The notes under the pieces were generated by a model. The model searched no databases, was not told the origin of the DNA, and saw only the letters and a list, made by a program, of their open reading frames with translations. Shown here one piece after another: positions 1 through 10,949 of a stretch of DNA of 64,000 nucleotides. The number at the start of each line of letters is the position of its first letter. Positions within the stretch are counted from its first letter, which is position 1. A program made the position numbers and the translations under genes. Origin of the DNA: Botryosphaeria dothidea (lineage: Eukaryota; Ascomycota; Dothideomycetes; Botryosphaeriales; Botryosphaeriaceae); NCBI GenBank assembly GCA_011503125.2, contig WWBZ02000016.1, positions 5,084,001 through 5,148,000 of the forward strand, in the 5' to 3' direction.

Positions 1-233
1 GAAATATAGAGAAACAGAACCGAGGAACTACTTGGTGGTATGGATTATTGCGAGAATTGCGCGGTCGAAGCAGCCGCTTCTCGCTCTGGAAATCATTTGA
101 GATTCGCCTCTTCTTTCCTCGGATTGCGCTTCACATATGGTATCTCCCGCGCATTTCAGGAAGAAGAATCAATGACACCAGTCGAGTGACTATTTCGGTG
201 GTTTGAGTGTTCAATTTACGGAGCTGGCCAGCT

Positions 234-1163
234 TCAGCCAGCATCCATTTTAGCTTGAGAATCACCGTCTGCCTTCGAGCGATTAATGTGTTCCGAGCTG
301 TTCTCGCCGCCTGGCACATCAACCTCCTTGGGTATGTCATCGTCCTTAGACTTCGCCTTCCCCTCATCTTGGCGGTCCTCATCGGCGGTTTCCGGAACAG
401 GAGTCTTGTCACTCTCATCCGGATCTTCGTCTCCCATGGCCTTCAAGATCTCATCTTCAATTTTGTCCAATTCCTTCAAGATGAATGCAATCGTCGCGTC
501 CCTCGCCTTCTCCAGCTTTACCAGCGCTTGCACGGGCATGGCCTTGTAGTTCATCGGCTTCTTCAGCGTCGCCGGCTGCTTCACCGCAGCCCCATCCTCG
601 CGCCCAACAACCCTCTTCTTATCCGCCAGTAGCCCTCTCAGCACCTCAATGCTATTGTCCCTCTCCGCCAGCACCTTCTCCAGCCCCTCCTTCGACCGCG
701 CCTCCACCGGCGCCTCCACCTTCACCCTCTTTGCGCCATCCGCAGCGGACGTCGTCGCGGCCCTCCAATCCCGTATCGCCTGCCTCGCGCAGTTCTCGAT
801 ATGCTCGAACCGCACCGGCCCCAGCATCACGCCGCCGTACCAGCGCGCGACGCATACGGCGCCCTCGACGCCCATCCCGTCGAGCACGCGCGCCAGCCTC
901 TTCCCCGCATACTTCTCGCCGTCGTCGTCGTGGCCGGCGTCGAGCACGCGCGCGGAGCCGAGCAGCGAGCGCTGGGCGGTGGGCTTGCGCCAGGCGGCGA
1001 TGCGGTGGGAGGCGGTGCGGAAGTCTGGGTGGGCCTGCAGCGCTTTGGCGGAGAGGGTCGGCGAGAAGTGCGCGACGAAGACGGATTGGCGGTCGGTGAT
1101 GGGGGCGGAGCGGTGGACGGGGTCGGTGGGCGGGGGCGGGGAGCGGCCGCGCTTGAACGACAT
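234..1163 (-). CDS. IMPACT/UPF0029-family protein (YIH1-like N-terminal domain)
   Basis: Single-exon gene of 309 residues. The start at 1163 is chosen because the ATG lies in a GCCGCC-ATG context just before the conserved domain; the frame is open further upstream but that stretch is low in family character. Residues about 20-130 form the UPF0029 (IMPACT N-terminal) fold: DRQSVFVAHFSP, then GHDDDGEKYAGKRLARVL and ARWYGGVMLGPVRFEHI, the characteristic family motifs. The C-terminal half is charged, probably coiled-coil, with acidic low-complexity sequence. Yeast YIH1 and animal IMPACT bind GCN1 and restrain GCN2, but they carry an extra RWD domain that is absent here, so a role in GCN2 control is inference only. 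The downstream gene is tandem on the same strand. Confidence 0.8.
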   Translation of the reverse strand: MSFKRGRSPPPPTDPVHRSAPITDRQSVFVAHFSPTLSAKALQAHPDFRTASHRIAAWRKPTAQRSLLGSARVLDAGHDDDGEKYAGKRLARVLDGMGVEGAVCVARWYGGVMLGPVRFEHIENCARQAIRDWRAATTSAADGAKRVKVEAPVEARSKEGLEKVLAERDNSIEVLRGLLADKKRVVGREDGAAVKQPATLKKPMNYKAMPVQALVKLEKARDATIAFILKELDKIEDEILKAMGDEDPDESDKTPVPETADEDRQDEGKAKSKDDDIPKEVDVPGGENSSEHINRSKADGDSQAKMDAG

Positions 1164-1564
1164 GGCGGCGGTGCGGAGGTTTGGTGTTGAGAGTGGGAGC
1201 TTGGGAGCTTGGGCGACGGACGAGACCGTCGGGTGGGTTGGACGTGCCAGATGACGTAAGCCGGCGGCTTTTTTGCGTGCCCGCGGTGATGAGGCATGAC
1301 AACGGTACTCACTCAGCAGAGAGGCGGCGCATGCGGGGCCCCGGATTCCGCGGAGATGCCTGAGAGATCTGTGCATTTGAGGCTCTGTTCGTCCTGCACA
1401 CTTACCCCTCAGTGCCCGCTAGGTAAAACCATCGCAGCGAATCGATTCGTGCCCGCGTCCCTTCACGTAGGTAACATTTTTCTCGTTCGCATTTCATTCT
1501 TCATAAAGGCCACTGTTCCTCGCTTTCATCCGCAGTCTGCCTGACCTGTCTTCTCTTCTCTTGC
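1164..1564. other. Intergenic, 0.4 kb
   Basis: Upstream region of the UPF0029 gene and 3' flank of the formate/nitrite transporter gene. Pyrimidine-rich tract at about 1545-1615 on the plus strand runs into the transporter C-terminus. No other gene seen. Confidence 0.6.
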
Positions 1565-2685
1565 TCACGCTCCCGTCTCTCTTACTTCCCTCACCTCATT
1601 CTCCAGCGAGGACCCATTCCCGTACTTGTGCAATCCTCTCACGTCCTCCAGATGCTGAGAAGCCATGTTGCCCTTTTCGACATCCGAGTGCTCTCCGTAC
1701 GGCACTCCGTCGATCAGCGGCGCCTCCTGCTCATACAAGTACATGTACCAGTAGTACGCCCCGCAGAACAGCGCTCCGCCAAGGATGTTTCCAATCAATG
1801 CCGGGATGATACCCTTCCAGATGTACAGGCCGACGGTGATGTCCGGATTGCCCACCCAGATGCCCATCGGGATGAAGAACATGTTGGCCACCTAGAGAGT
1901 CAGCTGCCGATGCTACCAGAGCCTGGAAAAGAATGCGTACCACGTGGTCGAAGCCGAGCGACACGAAGGCGAAGATGGGCCACCAGATGCCGACGATCTT
2001 GGACGTCAGGTCGCGGCCCTGCATGCCGAAGAAGCAGCCCAGGCACACCAGCCAGTTGCACCCGATGCCGCGCAGGAAGACCATGTGGAAGTCGGGCGTC
2101 ACTTGCTTCTTCGTCGTGAAGGCGATGACCTCGGACTTGTATGGATCGGTGGCGAAGACGCCGCCGTCTGGGTGGAAGGATGTGTCAGCTGCGCGCCGGC
2201 GCGAAAGAGACGGGGCTTGTCTTACAGCCGAAGATGATGGAGACCATGAACAGAGATCCGGCAAGGTTGCCCCAGAAGGTGATGAACCAGTGGAGCAGCA
2301 TTCTCCAGATGGGCAAGCGACGGTGCAGAACAGACACGGCGGTGTACTATTACATGTCAGATTGTGCACGGAGGGAGCGATGGTTGGTCAAGCTCACCAT
2401 GAACGTTCCAGTGCATAGGTCGGCGCCGGTCAGGACGATCAGCACCAAACCGTACGGAAAGACAATGGCGCCGAGGAGACGTGCTGGTCCAGGTGCATTT
2501 TCTTGGAGCCACGGACTCGTGTTGGCCGTCAAGCAGGAGGCTGCGGCAAAAGAGAGGAGACACCCGGCGCTGACGGATGACAGAAACACCTTAAGAGGGT
2601 GCATGCGACCCTTGTGGACGCCTGCCCTCGAAACAATCTCCGTCACCTGGCTAGGCGTGTAGGCGTTGACCGACGGTGGACCCAT
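1565..2685 (-). CDS. Formate/nitrite transporter (FNT family)
   Basis: Four exons: 2685-2398, 2346-2226, 2167-1941 and 1891-1565 (phases 0, 1, 0), giving 320 residues, normal for the family. Introns are GT-AG, 49-59 nt. FNT features seen: N-terminal segment with PSQVTEIVSRAGVHKG, the TGTFMYTAV motif formed across intron 1 (family TGNxM-type half-helix region), WGNLAGSLFM, CNWLVCLGCF, FDHVVANMFFIPMG formed across intron 3, and IGNILGGALFCGAYYW, together making six membrane helices. FNT channels form pentamers and move formate, nitrite or related monovalent anions across a membrane, usually the plasma membrane. Substrate cannot be told from sequence. No nitrate assimilation genes are adjacent. 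Confidence 0.92.
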
Positions 2686-4425
2686 TTTGCTGCAGCACGT
2701 GTCTCCAGGTACAGATGAGAAAGGCCGATGGTGGATGACAGCAGCAACCGCGAACCCGGTATCAGGGTCCTTCCGTCCCTTTTATCTCTCTGCAACGGAG
2801 GGATGATGGTCGGGCGCGCGGGTCAGGATCAACAATCGCAGCTGCTGCCATGGCAGCAATCTGTCAGCTCCGTCACCCGAAAAGGGTCAGACTCCGACAT
2901 GGGACCGGGGTCGGCTATCGACTGCGGGATGCTCAAGGCCCACCTAAAGGCGACGGTTGGCTCTGGGGCCGCTTCGATCCTTGCTCTTCCCCGCACCATT
3001 GGTCTGAGCGCAATCTGGGGAAACAAGAGGTGTGGGCGACATCGCTAAGATACGGCAGGTATCTTCTCCTGCGTTGGCAATACTGGGCACCGCCGTGGCT
3101 TACGCCATGATCATATCAGCCGGACGGCGGAGATGCGGCGTGGAGAGATGGGACGGGGCGACAACTGTAAGGCGGCAGGGCGTGAGAGGAGGGGGCAGAG
3201 CCTTTCAGCGTGCAGGAGACGGACCCGCGGCGATGGAGAGTTCAGCGGCACGCTTGCCTTTGACACCCATGCTAGCATTTCTGACGGCCGGGCGAACGAA
3301 CCCAAATGCTACGCAACCCCGGGCGCGGCCGCCAAAGCCGGATTTGCATTGTGCAGTGAATCTGCACCAATCAATCGCAGACCGCGCCCTCCAACATGGT
3401 GGGACTGCTTTTCAGCATCCACCCTCTGTACTTGGATCCGCAGAACTCGTCCTGTGTGACGATAAGCGGTCCGGCAATCAGAACTAAGTGCCTGGCGACA
3501 GAGCCGTGGTCAGCGAGGGCTTGGATGTGCTTGAGGCTTGCAGCGCCCAAGACCCGTACCGGCCAGACAAGCCGCACCAAGCCATGCGGACCGTCGATGC
3601 GCCGCTACTTGGCGCCCAAGCCAAAAGCTTCGACTGCACCTCGGAGGACCATCGTGAATACCAAGGCTGCGTGCGCGTTAGGAACGGCTTGCGCGCGTCT
3701 CTTTATCCATCACATCCATTTACTGCGAAGAAAAATGTGCTTTTCACGACAGCACTATCAGTTGTCGAGTACAGAGTCTCCTCGCAGTTTCGCGCCGCAA
3801 GTATCGCCCAGCCGTGCGGCTGGATCCCGGGCGTGATTCCCGGTCAGGCAGCCATGACGACATTTACTTGCGCCGGCGTCGTAAGCATCAGGAATGTGAT
3901 GATCATGAATGCGAAGCCTCCAGCACTTTATGCGGGTTCTCTTATCAGCGCCGAAACTTATTTTGGCTGGGTCGCCGCTACAGAATTTCTGTGGGCGAAA
4001 TTAATTGGGTTTGGCAGGCCCTTCCTCCATGTTCACATGCCGTTGATCTCATTGGAGGACCGATCGCTGCAGTGTTCCCGGGATCTTCTCGGCAGCTTAA
4101 AAGGTAGCTGATCTCAGAGGAAGGTTATCATCAGTGGGTCCGAAGCTGATCTGGACTTAATCTGCGGTCTACTCGCAACGCCTATTTCAGTCAAGCTGAA
4201 GTCATTATCCCTACTCAATCCAAAATCAAGCGCTTCAAGTCTTCTGCCTTGTCACTCATGATAGGAAGGACTTCGAACACGAGCATGGAGGTTTCGTTCA
4301 TGATTTTCCCTTCTCTTTCCTTGCCGTCTTTTTATTTCGAAACTCTTGACTTATTTCTAGGTACAGCAATACCATTTCAATCTTCACTCTTGTCCATCTA
4401 TGACCGAGCATGATTTCAGTGCCCT
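2686..4425. other. Intergenic, 1.7 kb, no gene recognised
   Basis: Contains the upstream region of the transporter gene (about 2686-3100) and the 3' flank of the GH31 gene. Short open frames occur on both strands but none has recognisable motifs or plausible splice structure. No tRNA or repeat seen. Confidence 0.5.
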
Positions 4426-6501
4426 TCATCCAAGACGCACAAAAACCGGTATCGACTCAATTGGCGTCTCCACCTCCACTGTACTTCCCCCCTCATACTT
4501 TGCGTCTCCCTCAAACGCCTTCCAGGTGGGCCCTTTCGGGAAGTACACCTCCCTGGTCTCCGCCCCGGGATACAGCACTGGCGCAACCAGATACTTCGGC
4601 CCAAACAAATACTGATCCTCAACATCCCACGCCTTCTCATCTTCCGGGAACTCGTAAAACAGCGTCCTCATCACCGGATCCCCCTTCTCATGCGCCTCCC
4701 TCATCAAACCCCTCATATACTCCCTTAATTCCTCCCTCACACGCATATACTTCTCACAGATCGCATACACCTCCTCCCCATACGACCACACCTCATTCGG
4801 CGCCCCACTCCTACACCCCGAGCCCCCTCCCTCGCCCACCTGCGGCTGCCTCGGCTCCCTATCGCCGTGCAGCCGCATTACCGGACAAAAGGCGCCCCAC
4901 TGGAACCACCTGACGAACAGCTCCCTGAACGCCTCATCCCGCGGATCGCCTCCATGGAAACCGCCAATGTCGGTCGTCCACCAGGGGATGCCGGCGAGGC
5001 CCATGTTGAGCCCGGCGCACAGCTGCGCGCGGAACGTCGGCCACGACGACGCGATATCGCCACTCCACACGAGAGCGCCGTGTTTTTGCGAGCCGGCCCA
5101 CGCGCAGCGCAGGAGGTTGACGATTTGGGTTTGGCCGGCGCGTGTTTGGCCGGCGTGGAAGGCCGCGGCGTAGTGGAGTGGGTAGAGGTTGCCGATTTGG
5201 AGGTTGGGGCCGGCGTGGTAGCGGTAGTTGTCGAAGTCGTAGACGGTGTATTCAGCTATGGGGAAGTTAACCACAAGCTGATGATGCAAAGAGACAGGGT
5301 GGAAAAAGGGTGAGGAGGATGACTTACGCTCGGCCTCATCACACCAGAAAATCCAGACTCCCTTATCCCAATAATTCTGTTTGACCTTGTCCCACACATA
5401 CTCGCATGCGGCGGGGTTGGTAAAGTCCGCATGTACAGTATCACCCTGGAAGTCCATGCCCGTCCGTATCCCACGATCCGTTCGAATCAGGTACCCATGC
5501 TCGAGCATCTCTTCGTAGTTCTCCGACTGCTTGTCCACCGTCGGCCAAATCGAAACCATCAACTCAATCTTCAGCTCCTTCAGCTCCTTAATCATCGCAT
5601 CCGGATCAGGCCAAAAATTCGGATCGAACCGCCACTCGCCCTGCTTCGGCCAGTGGAAGAAATCCACCACAATCACATCGATCGGCAGGCCCCTCCTCCG
5701 ATACTCCCTCGCCACGCCGAGCAGCTCGTCCTGCGTCTGGTACCTCAACTTGCACTGCCAGAACCCGAGCCCGTACTCGGGCATCATCGGCACCTTGCCC
5801 GTCACATCCGCATACCGCCGCGCAATCTCCCTCGGCCCCTCCCCCACGACGACCCAATAGTCCAGCACCCGCGTCGCCCGCGCCTCGAAGCTCATCACGT
5901 TCTTGCCCAGCACCGCCCGCCCCACGGCCGGATTGTGCCACAGGAACCCGTACCCCAGGCTGCTCACCAGGAACGGCACGCTCGCCTGCGAGTTGCGCTG
6001 CGCGAGCTCGAGGTCCGCGCCCTTGAGGTCCAGGAACGCCTGCTGGTACTGCCCCATGCCGAACAGCCGCTCGCGCGGCGACGCCGGCTCGAAGCGCGCC
6101 GCCAACCGGTGCGCGTCGCTGCCGGGGATCGCCGCGAACTCGCGGGCGGAGACCTCCAGCGCGCTGCACTTGGCGTCCGTCACGTCGGCGCGGTTGCGCG
6201 CGTACTCCTCGAGCAGCAGCGCGCCGGTGTGCGCGTTGTGGATGGTGAGTTTGCCGCGCGGCGTGAGGGTGGCGCGGACGCGGCCGTTGGTGAGGGTCGC
6301 GGGGGAGTCTTGGGCGATGGTGATGGTTGGGGCTGTTGGGAGCGGCGGGGGTGGGGTGGAGAGGGCCCAGTCGGTGTCATCCGTCGGCATGCGAGAGTGC
6401 TGCGTGGCGCGGATGCGGAGTGCGTCGGGGCCCCAGGGCTCGAGCCAGAGGGTTTCGGCGTCGTAGCGGTAGATGAGGCGGTGCTCGTCTTGGGCGAACA
6501 T
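4426..6501 (-). CDS. GH31 glycoside hydrolase, alpha-xylosidase type
   Basis: Two exons, 6501-5328 and 5255-4426, separated by a 72-nt GT-AG intron (phase 1); product 667 residues, no signal peptide, so probably cytosolic. Splicing creates the DEAEPEY sequence expected at the active site. Read from sequence: N-terminal beta-sandwich (residues 1-220), then the (beta/alpha)8 barrel beginning near MPEYGLGFWQCKLRY; predicted catalytic nucleophile D388 in WIFWCDEAEP and acid/base D458 in VWSGDIASSW; IGGFHGGDP region follows. The WxDEAEP context is typical of bacterial and fungal alpha-xylosidase-like GH31 rather than of secreted alpha-glucosidases. Likely role: releasing alpha-linked xylose from xyloglucan oligosaccharides inside the cell; substrate is inference. 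Confidence 0.92.
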   Translation of the reverse strand: MFAQDEHRLIYRYDAETLWLEPWGPDALRIRATQHSRMPTDDTDWALSTPPPPLPTAPTITIAQDSPATLTNGRVRATLTPRGKLTIHNAHTGALLLEEYARNRADVTDAKCSALEVSAREFAAIPGSDAHRLAARFEPASPRERLFGMGQYQQAFLDLKGADLELAQRNSQASVPFLVSSLGYGFLWHNPAVGRAVLGKNVMSFEARATRVLDYWVVVGEGPREIARRYADVTGKVPMMPEYGLGFWQCKLRYQTQDELLGVAREYRRRGLPIDVIVVDFFHWPKQGEWRFDPNFWPDPDAMIKELKELKIELMVSIWPTVDKQSENYEEMLEHGYLIRTDRGIRTGMDFQGDTVHADFTNPAACEYVWDKVKQNYWDKGVWIFWCDEAERKSSSSPFFHPVSLHHQLVVNFPIAEYTVYDFDNYRYHAGPNLQIGNLYPLHYAAAFHAGQTRAGQTQIVNLLRCAWAGSQKHGALVWSGDIASSWPTFRAQLCAGLNMGLAGIPWWTTDIGGFHGGDPRDEAFRELFVRWFQWGAFCPVMRLHGDREPRQPQVGEGGGSGCRSGAPNEVWSYGEEVYAICEKYMRVREELREYMRGLMREAHEKGDPVMRTLFYEFPEDEKAWDVEDQYLFGPKYLVAPVLYPGAETREVYFPKGPTWKAFEGDAKYEGGSTVEVETPIESIPVFVRLG

Positions 6502-6894
6502 GGTGCCGGTTGACGAGGGGTTCTGGGGCGTGGGAATTGGTCTCGGCGGCTTGCCCGAATGGGAAATGTGAGTGGCTAAAGGACCAATTGAAGGCTAGAT
6601 GGCTTGGGCGGGCTCCTATAGCTGGACTGGCTGTGCTACTTTGGGCAATGGCACCTTTGCACTGGGCCGGCTTGTGGAAGAGGGCATAGACAAAGGTACT
6701 TGTCTGAAGGACATACCCCGCGCCCAGGAAATCCCACCGCGTTGCGTCTGACGATGCCGTGCAGCAGCCCACCGGAGAAAGTTGGCGTCCTGTGTGTCGG
6801 GCGAATGCTGCGCGAGAGCCAAGGCCAGCCCCGCATTTTGTCTCCCCAGACCTCAAGGTTCTCGCAGCCCATTCACTATTTGAGAAGTCAAGCA
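6502..6894. other. Intergenic, 0.4 kb
   Basis: Promoter region of the GH31 gene (minus strand) and 3' flank of the deaminase-like gene. Nothing further recognised. Confidence 0.5.
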
Positions 6895-9139
6895 TTATGG
6901 CTCCGAATCGCTGTCAATGCCGTTTGTTCTGAGATGTACCAGGTCTTTTCCATTGCGTATGAGGAGGCCTTCGGACTTCAACTCAAACTTGGACGCCTCG
7001 CTGAAGCCCGAATTTGATCCAAGATCCATCGCTTGTGCCAGATTGGTCCATTTGCTCACTTCGTCGTCTTCGAGCCAGGTGACAGTCACCTTCAGTCCCT
7101 TTTCTGGTTGTCCTATCGGCGACTCGAGTGACTGACTGGAACAAATGGAGAATGCCATATCGTAGGTAAGCTCCAGATGGATACGGCGTGTGTGAAGCCT
7201 GACCGAGCAGCAATCTGACAGCATCGTAACACATACTGGCTCTCCAGGGACCAGGAGCACTGGCTTTTCGAGGGTTCCTATATTCTGCAGGATTGAATCT
7301 TGCGGTGGAGATCGCGATGGAACCGGAGTCATTGCCGACATATTGTCCATGGATGCTCTGCGGACATTCTGGTCTTCTTGATGGCTCGGGGAGTTGTCCA
7401 AAGGTTCTACTGACATTATGTCTTCTTCGACGATACCATCGGAATCCGGAGCTTCCGCTATTCCAGCTTTCACAGGAGGATCACTGCTAAATACATCCGG
7501 CAGTGGTGAGGGCATGGCAAAGGCGCTGTCACGCCGTGGTTCATTCGTTGAATCCTTGTCGTGCTCATTATTCTCCATAACGGCATCTTTTTCCGGAATG
7601 GAGGCCTCTGTCGCCGACGGCGATCGTATACTGAAGATTCTGCTCTCGTTGGCAAACCTGTGTTCAAGCTTTCTCCGAACCAGCGAGGACTTGATCGTAT
7701 CCTCAATACGGACTTGAAGTTGCCTGTATACGTCCTCCAATCTGTAACGCGATTGCTTGGAGATGCCTGAAGTGCTGAGGTTCGGCAAGATCCACTGATG
7801 GTATATTTTGCCGTGCGTTCTTGGCGTATAGAATTTGCCATGAAGGGAGAGGAATAGGTTGCAGAGATAGCATGCATTTTTGCTTGCACAGATGACCCTC
7901 GGGGTAGGCCCGGTCTGAGGTTCTTGCTCGAAGAACGTGACCAACTGAATCTCGGCGTGGACTCTCCCTTCTTGTTCGGATTTTTTCGACACGAGCGACC
8001 GGGCCATTTCCAGATCTCCACGGAAACGGGTCCGGATTTTACTGGCAAATTGCTTCGAATTGGCCATTTTGAATTCGCAGCGGTGTAGTATTCCTGCATG
8101 AGATGTCTTGTGATGGTTCAGGCAAAGTGTTCGTTGTTGGGGCCGTATCAAAACAGGATGAACAACGATATTGCGGAAAATCGAGTATTTGCGTGCGAAT
8201 CGTAGAAGCAAGGGGCCTAGCTTTATGTATCGTGCTAGCTTGCTGACTGTTTCAGCCAGATATTCCCTCCTGGTCTCCGGAAAGGATGGGTCGTCAGCCG
8301 GAATTGTGTCCATTGCTTCTTTCAGGTTACAAAAAGAACCAAGTTGATCAACCAAGAGAAGGATTGCTCTGAGCAAGTCATCGGCTTCTCCGGACTTTGC
8401 TTCATTTGTTTCTAAAGCTTCCAAGGTGTCGAATTCTTCCTTGAGGTCCTGACTTACACGACGAAGTCGCTGCAGTGTTTCACCTGGCAATTTCTCTTGA
8501 TCATACAGCCGCTCAGCTGTGGTGTGTAGCGAATCAGCAAAGCATTTCTTGGTCTTTCCTTTTCTTGAAGTACTGTGTTTCGACCGGAGTCGGCAGAGAA
8601 GACGTGTCCTGTTGAACGCTACAGTTTCTGCGAGCAGTCTGTCCGCATTTTCCACGGAGCGGGAGTCTTGAAAAGGATCAGAGATTAATTAGCTCTTTCC
8701 TCTCCTCACACCAAGGTGGTTACGGACCAGTCCTTGCCTCATTCATCAGTATTGTGCCTATACCCTCAATTCCCTTTTTCAATCGGGTGCAGTCCCCAGT
8801 ATTTTCAGCAATGCAGACCACAAGACCATTCTTGTCACCGCTCTCTTGCACACACAATGCAGACACTCTTGCGGGATCTTCTGTGTAGGACGACAAGAAA
8901 GACAGCGCTGAAGCGATGCTTTTCTCGTGTTCTATCTTGAGCACTCGCCGGTCATCATCCTTTCCGAAGCTTCTTTGGAGAATGTTATCATGTGGCAGCT
9001 CGGGAGTTTTGTCGATCTCGTGAAGAAGCAAAATGTCTTCGACCAGGCCATCGAGGGCCATTCTCATTGCAGTCGATGCTGAGATTCTGATGTTCGCCTT
9101 GATATCATGAGGGACGACAAGGCTGGGGAACCCCGCTTT
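6895..9139 (-). CDS. Predicted OTT_1508-family deaminase (core of gene; 5' end uncertain)
   Basis: Main coding exons are 9139-8728 and 8666-6895; the first in-frame ATG of the upper exon is at 9067. The intron 8727-8667 has a weak donor (GTCCGT) but the phase fits. The core shows the two zinc-binding motifs of the nucleotide/nucleic-acid deaminase superfamily: RVHAEIQLV (HxE) at about 8666-229 codons and CASKNACYLCNLFLS (CxxC) 27 residues later, followed by PRTHGKIYHQWILP. This matches the fungal OTT_1508-like deaminase family, whose substrate is unknown. The last about 200 residues are acidic low-complexity plus a C-terminal tail. Coding-like sequence continues upstream (see separate entry), so the true N-terminus is not settled. 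No secretion signal. It sits beside a RIP-mutated transposon island. Confidence 0.72.
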
Positions 9140-9188
9140 CTGAAGTCAAACATATCTTGAGTTTCGGAGTGACGTAAAGAGTAACCCG

Positions 9189-9640
9189 TCATGCATAAGC
9201 GATTTTGCAGGAACTTCGAGTTGGAGACTGCCACGTCAAACGCCGTACATATTTTTTTATCGCGGAGAAAATTCCGCCGTGCTTGTCCAATGAAGACAAA
9301 CCCACTCTCACGGGATCATCAGCGGGAACTTTTCGTTGTTGTCACTCCATGGAGGCTCCGGTTGCAGTGTTCCGGAGTCTCGTCAGTCCGGTTGACAAAG
9401 CATCAAGTTCGATGGCACAAACCTTTCCGGAAGATTCACAGACAACATCATCAAGTTGAAGGGACGGGTATGCGATGCTACCAGCTACGACTTCTCTTAA
9501 GCCGTAAGCGATGGAGGAACCGTTTCAGGAAAGAAGGCCGCTACATTGGAGAGTGTTGATTTGACGGCGCGTTGACACGCAGTCCAATCAGAGCAACTTT
9601 GAAGATCTCGAGATCCATGTTTCGAATGCGATGGAATTCG
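9189..9640 (-). pseudogene. Coding-like 5' extension of the deaminase gene with an in-frame stop
   Basis: On the minus strand, an intron 9248-9140 (GTACGG...CTTCAG, phase 0) would join upstream sequence ending SAIKKY to the exon beginning KAGFPSLVVPHDIKANIRIS. The upstream frame from 9500 reads LREVVAGSIAYPSLQLDD and continues to a TGA at 9342-9344, then stays open through DDPVRVGLSSLDKHGGIF. The TGA could be a CGA changed by one transition. Further upstream a different frame begins ATG at about 9615 (MDLEIFKVALIGLRVNAP). Either the gene is truncated and starts at 9067, or these are real exons now broken, or splicing is more complex than I can resolve. Confidence 0.4.
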
Positions 9641-10249
9641 TGCTGCTTCCGATTCGATATGACCTTTGTCTGAAAAGAGTACCGTCAATTGCAGGCACTC
9701 AACATCAAGAATAGTCGTCTATTTCTGGACTTGTGATGGATGTGGTGCGAAAGGATGATCGATTGAAGAGAGAGTTGGCAGGGGTTGATATACCCAACTG
9801 CCAAGCTCTGCTCGTTAAGCGAGCTATTAGAGCTAATCTTCCAATGGTCTTGGAGATATGAGTGAACAAATAGAACAAAGGAAGAGTCATTCCAGGCCCA
9901 TGGCCTCCACTACAGTCCATGCATTCCATCAACTTGTCTTGACCACGACTGGAAGGAAGGTAGGGGCGAATAATTACTGTTGGGCTGGTATTTCTGAGTC
10001 TCTCCCTATTGAAGTGGCCAAAGCCTGTTTCTTCCGAATGGAGAATGCGACGAAAGGGCCATTGGGATGGTTATCAAAATAATTTAGCATAAGACAAAGC
10101 GATCAAAACTATCAAAACTATCAAACACATTACAAATTCTTTGCCGGAACCCTGCCGGAACCCAATCCTTGGAGGGCTAGCCCAATGAACTTCGAAAAAC
10201 GTGTTACTAATCAGTTTCGTCCTTGAGGAACTAAAGCTGGAAAACTAAT
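9641..10249. other. Intergenic, 0.6 kb
   Basis: Unique-looking DNA between the deaminase gene and the first transposon. No gene recognised; several short direct repeats near 10105-10125 (ATCAAAACT repeated). Confidence 0.5.
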
Positions 10250-10251
10250 TA

Positions 10252-10310
10252 ACGTGTTTCACCACTCACTCGGCCACACCAGTCATCCGGCCACCCCACC
10301 AACACCAAAA
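10252..10310 (+). repeat. Left terminal inverted repeat of Fot1-like element
   Basis: 59 bp, perfectly complementary to 12202-12260; preceded by TA. Not RIP-mutated (retains many CA dinucleotides). Confidence 0.95.
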
Positions 10311-10949
10311 CGCTTCTTTGTAGAATTATTCCACCACAACGCGTTGAATTCAATCTAAATCTCTATCTAACTACTCCTTGATTACTAGGGTATCGGCGGA
10401 TCGTGTAGCCTTATAAATGGCAATTGCTGCACGTCGGCGGCGCACGTTATCGTACAGCCGTCGCCTCCTATTAATCAGCCTCTTCCTCCCTATTTTCTAT
10501 CCCGTGAACTAAGAACTGCCCCTGCTAAGCCTGTAGAGCGCCTCCCTGTGCAATATACCTTCGCCGGTATTACTACTTTTATTTTCGCCGTTAATTAGCT
10601 GTACGAAGCTCCGAATTCTCCTTTGCAAGTATCACAGCTAAATTCATTGCTATCTAATATCCCTTCACAAGTTAACTAAATACTTGGCTCGTCGGGCTCT
10701 GAGATTGGCGCTAGATAAGATCCCGTATGAGCCGAGCCTGCTTCTCTAGCTAAGCCAAAGTATAAGGTGTTTCTAACGTCCATTGAAGTGCTTATCCGTT
10801 CGCCGTAGCTAGTAGAGAGGGTGTTTTAGTAACGGTAAGCGACGATAAGACGCGTTGTAGGTTATACGGTATAAGCCCTATAGCTTAAAATCCACTTCTA
10901 ATATTTTAGCCCGTAAAGACTAATAGGCGCACCTTCGAGTATATTGCAA

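Noticed and set aside
3488..4111. 207-codon open frame on the plus strand
   Set aside because: No recognisable motif, no introns or neighbour logic, mixed composition; likely chance.
5431..6513. 360-codon frame on the plus strand, antisense to the GH31 gene
   Set aside because: Arg/His/Pro/Leu-rich composition typical of antisense shadows of GC-biased genes.
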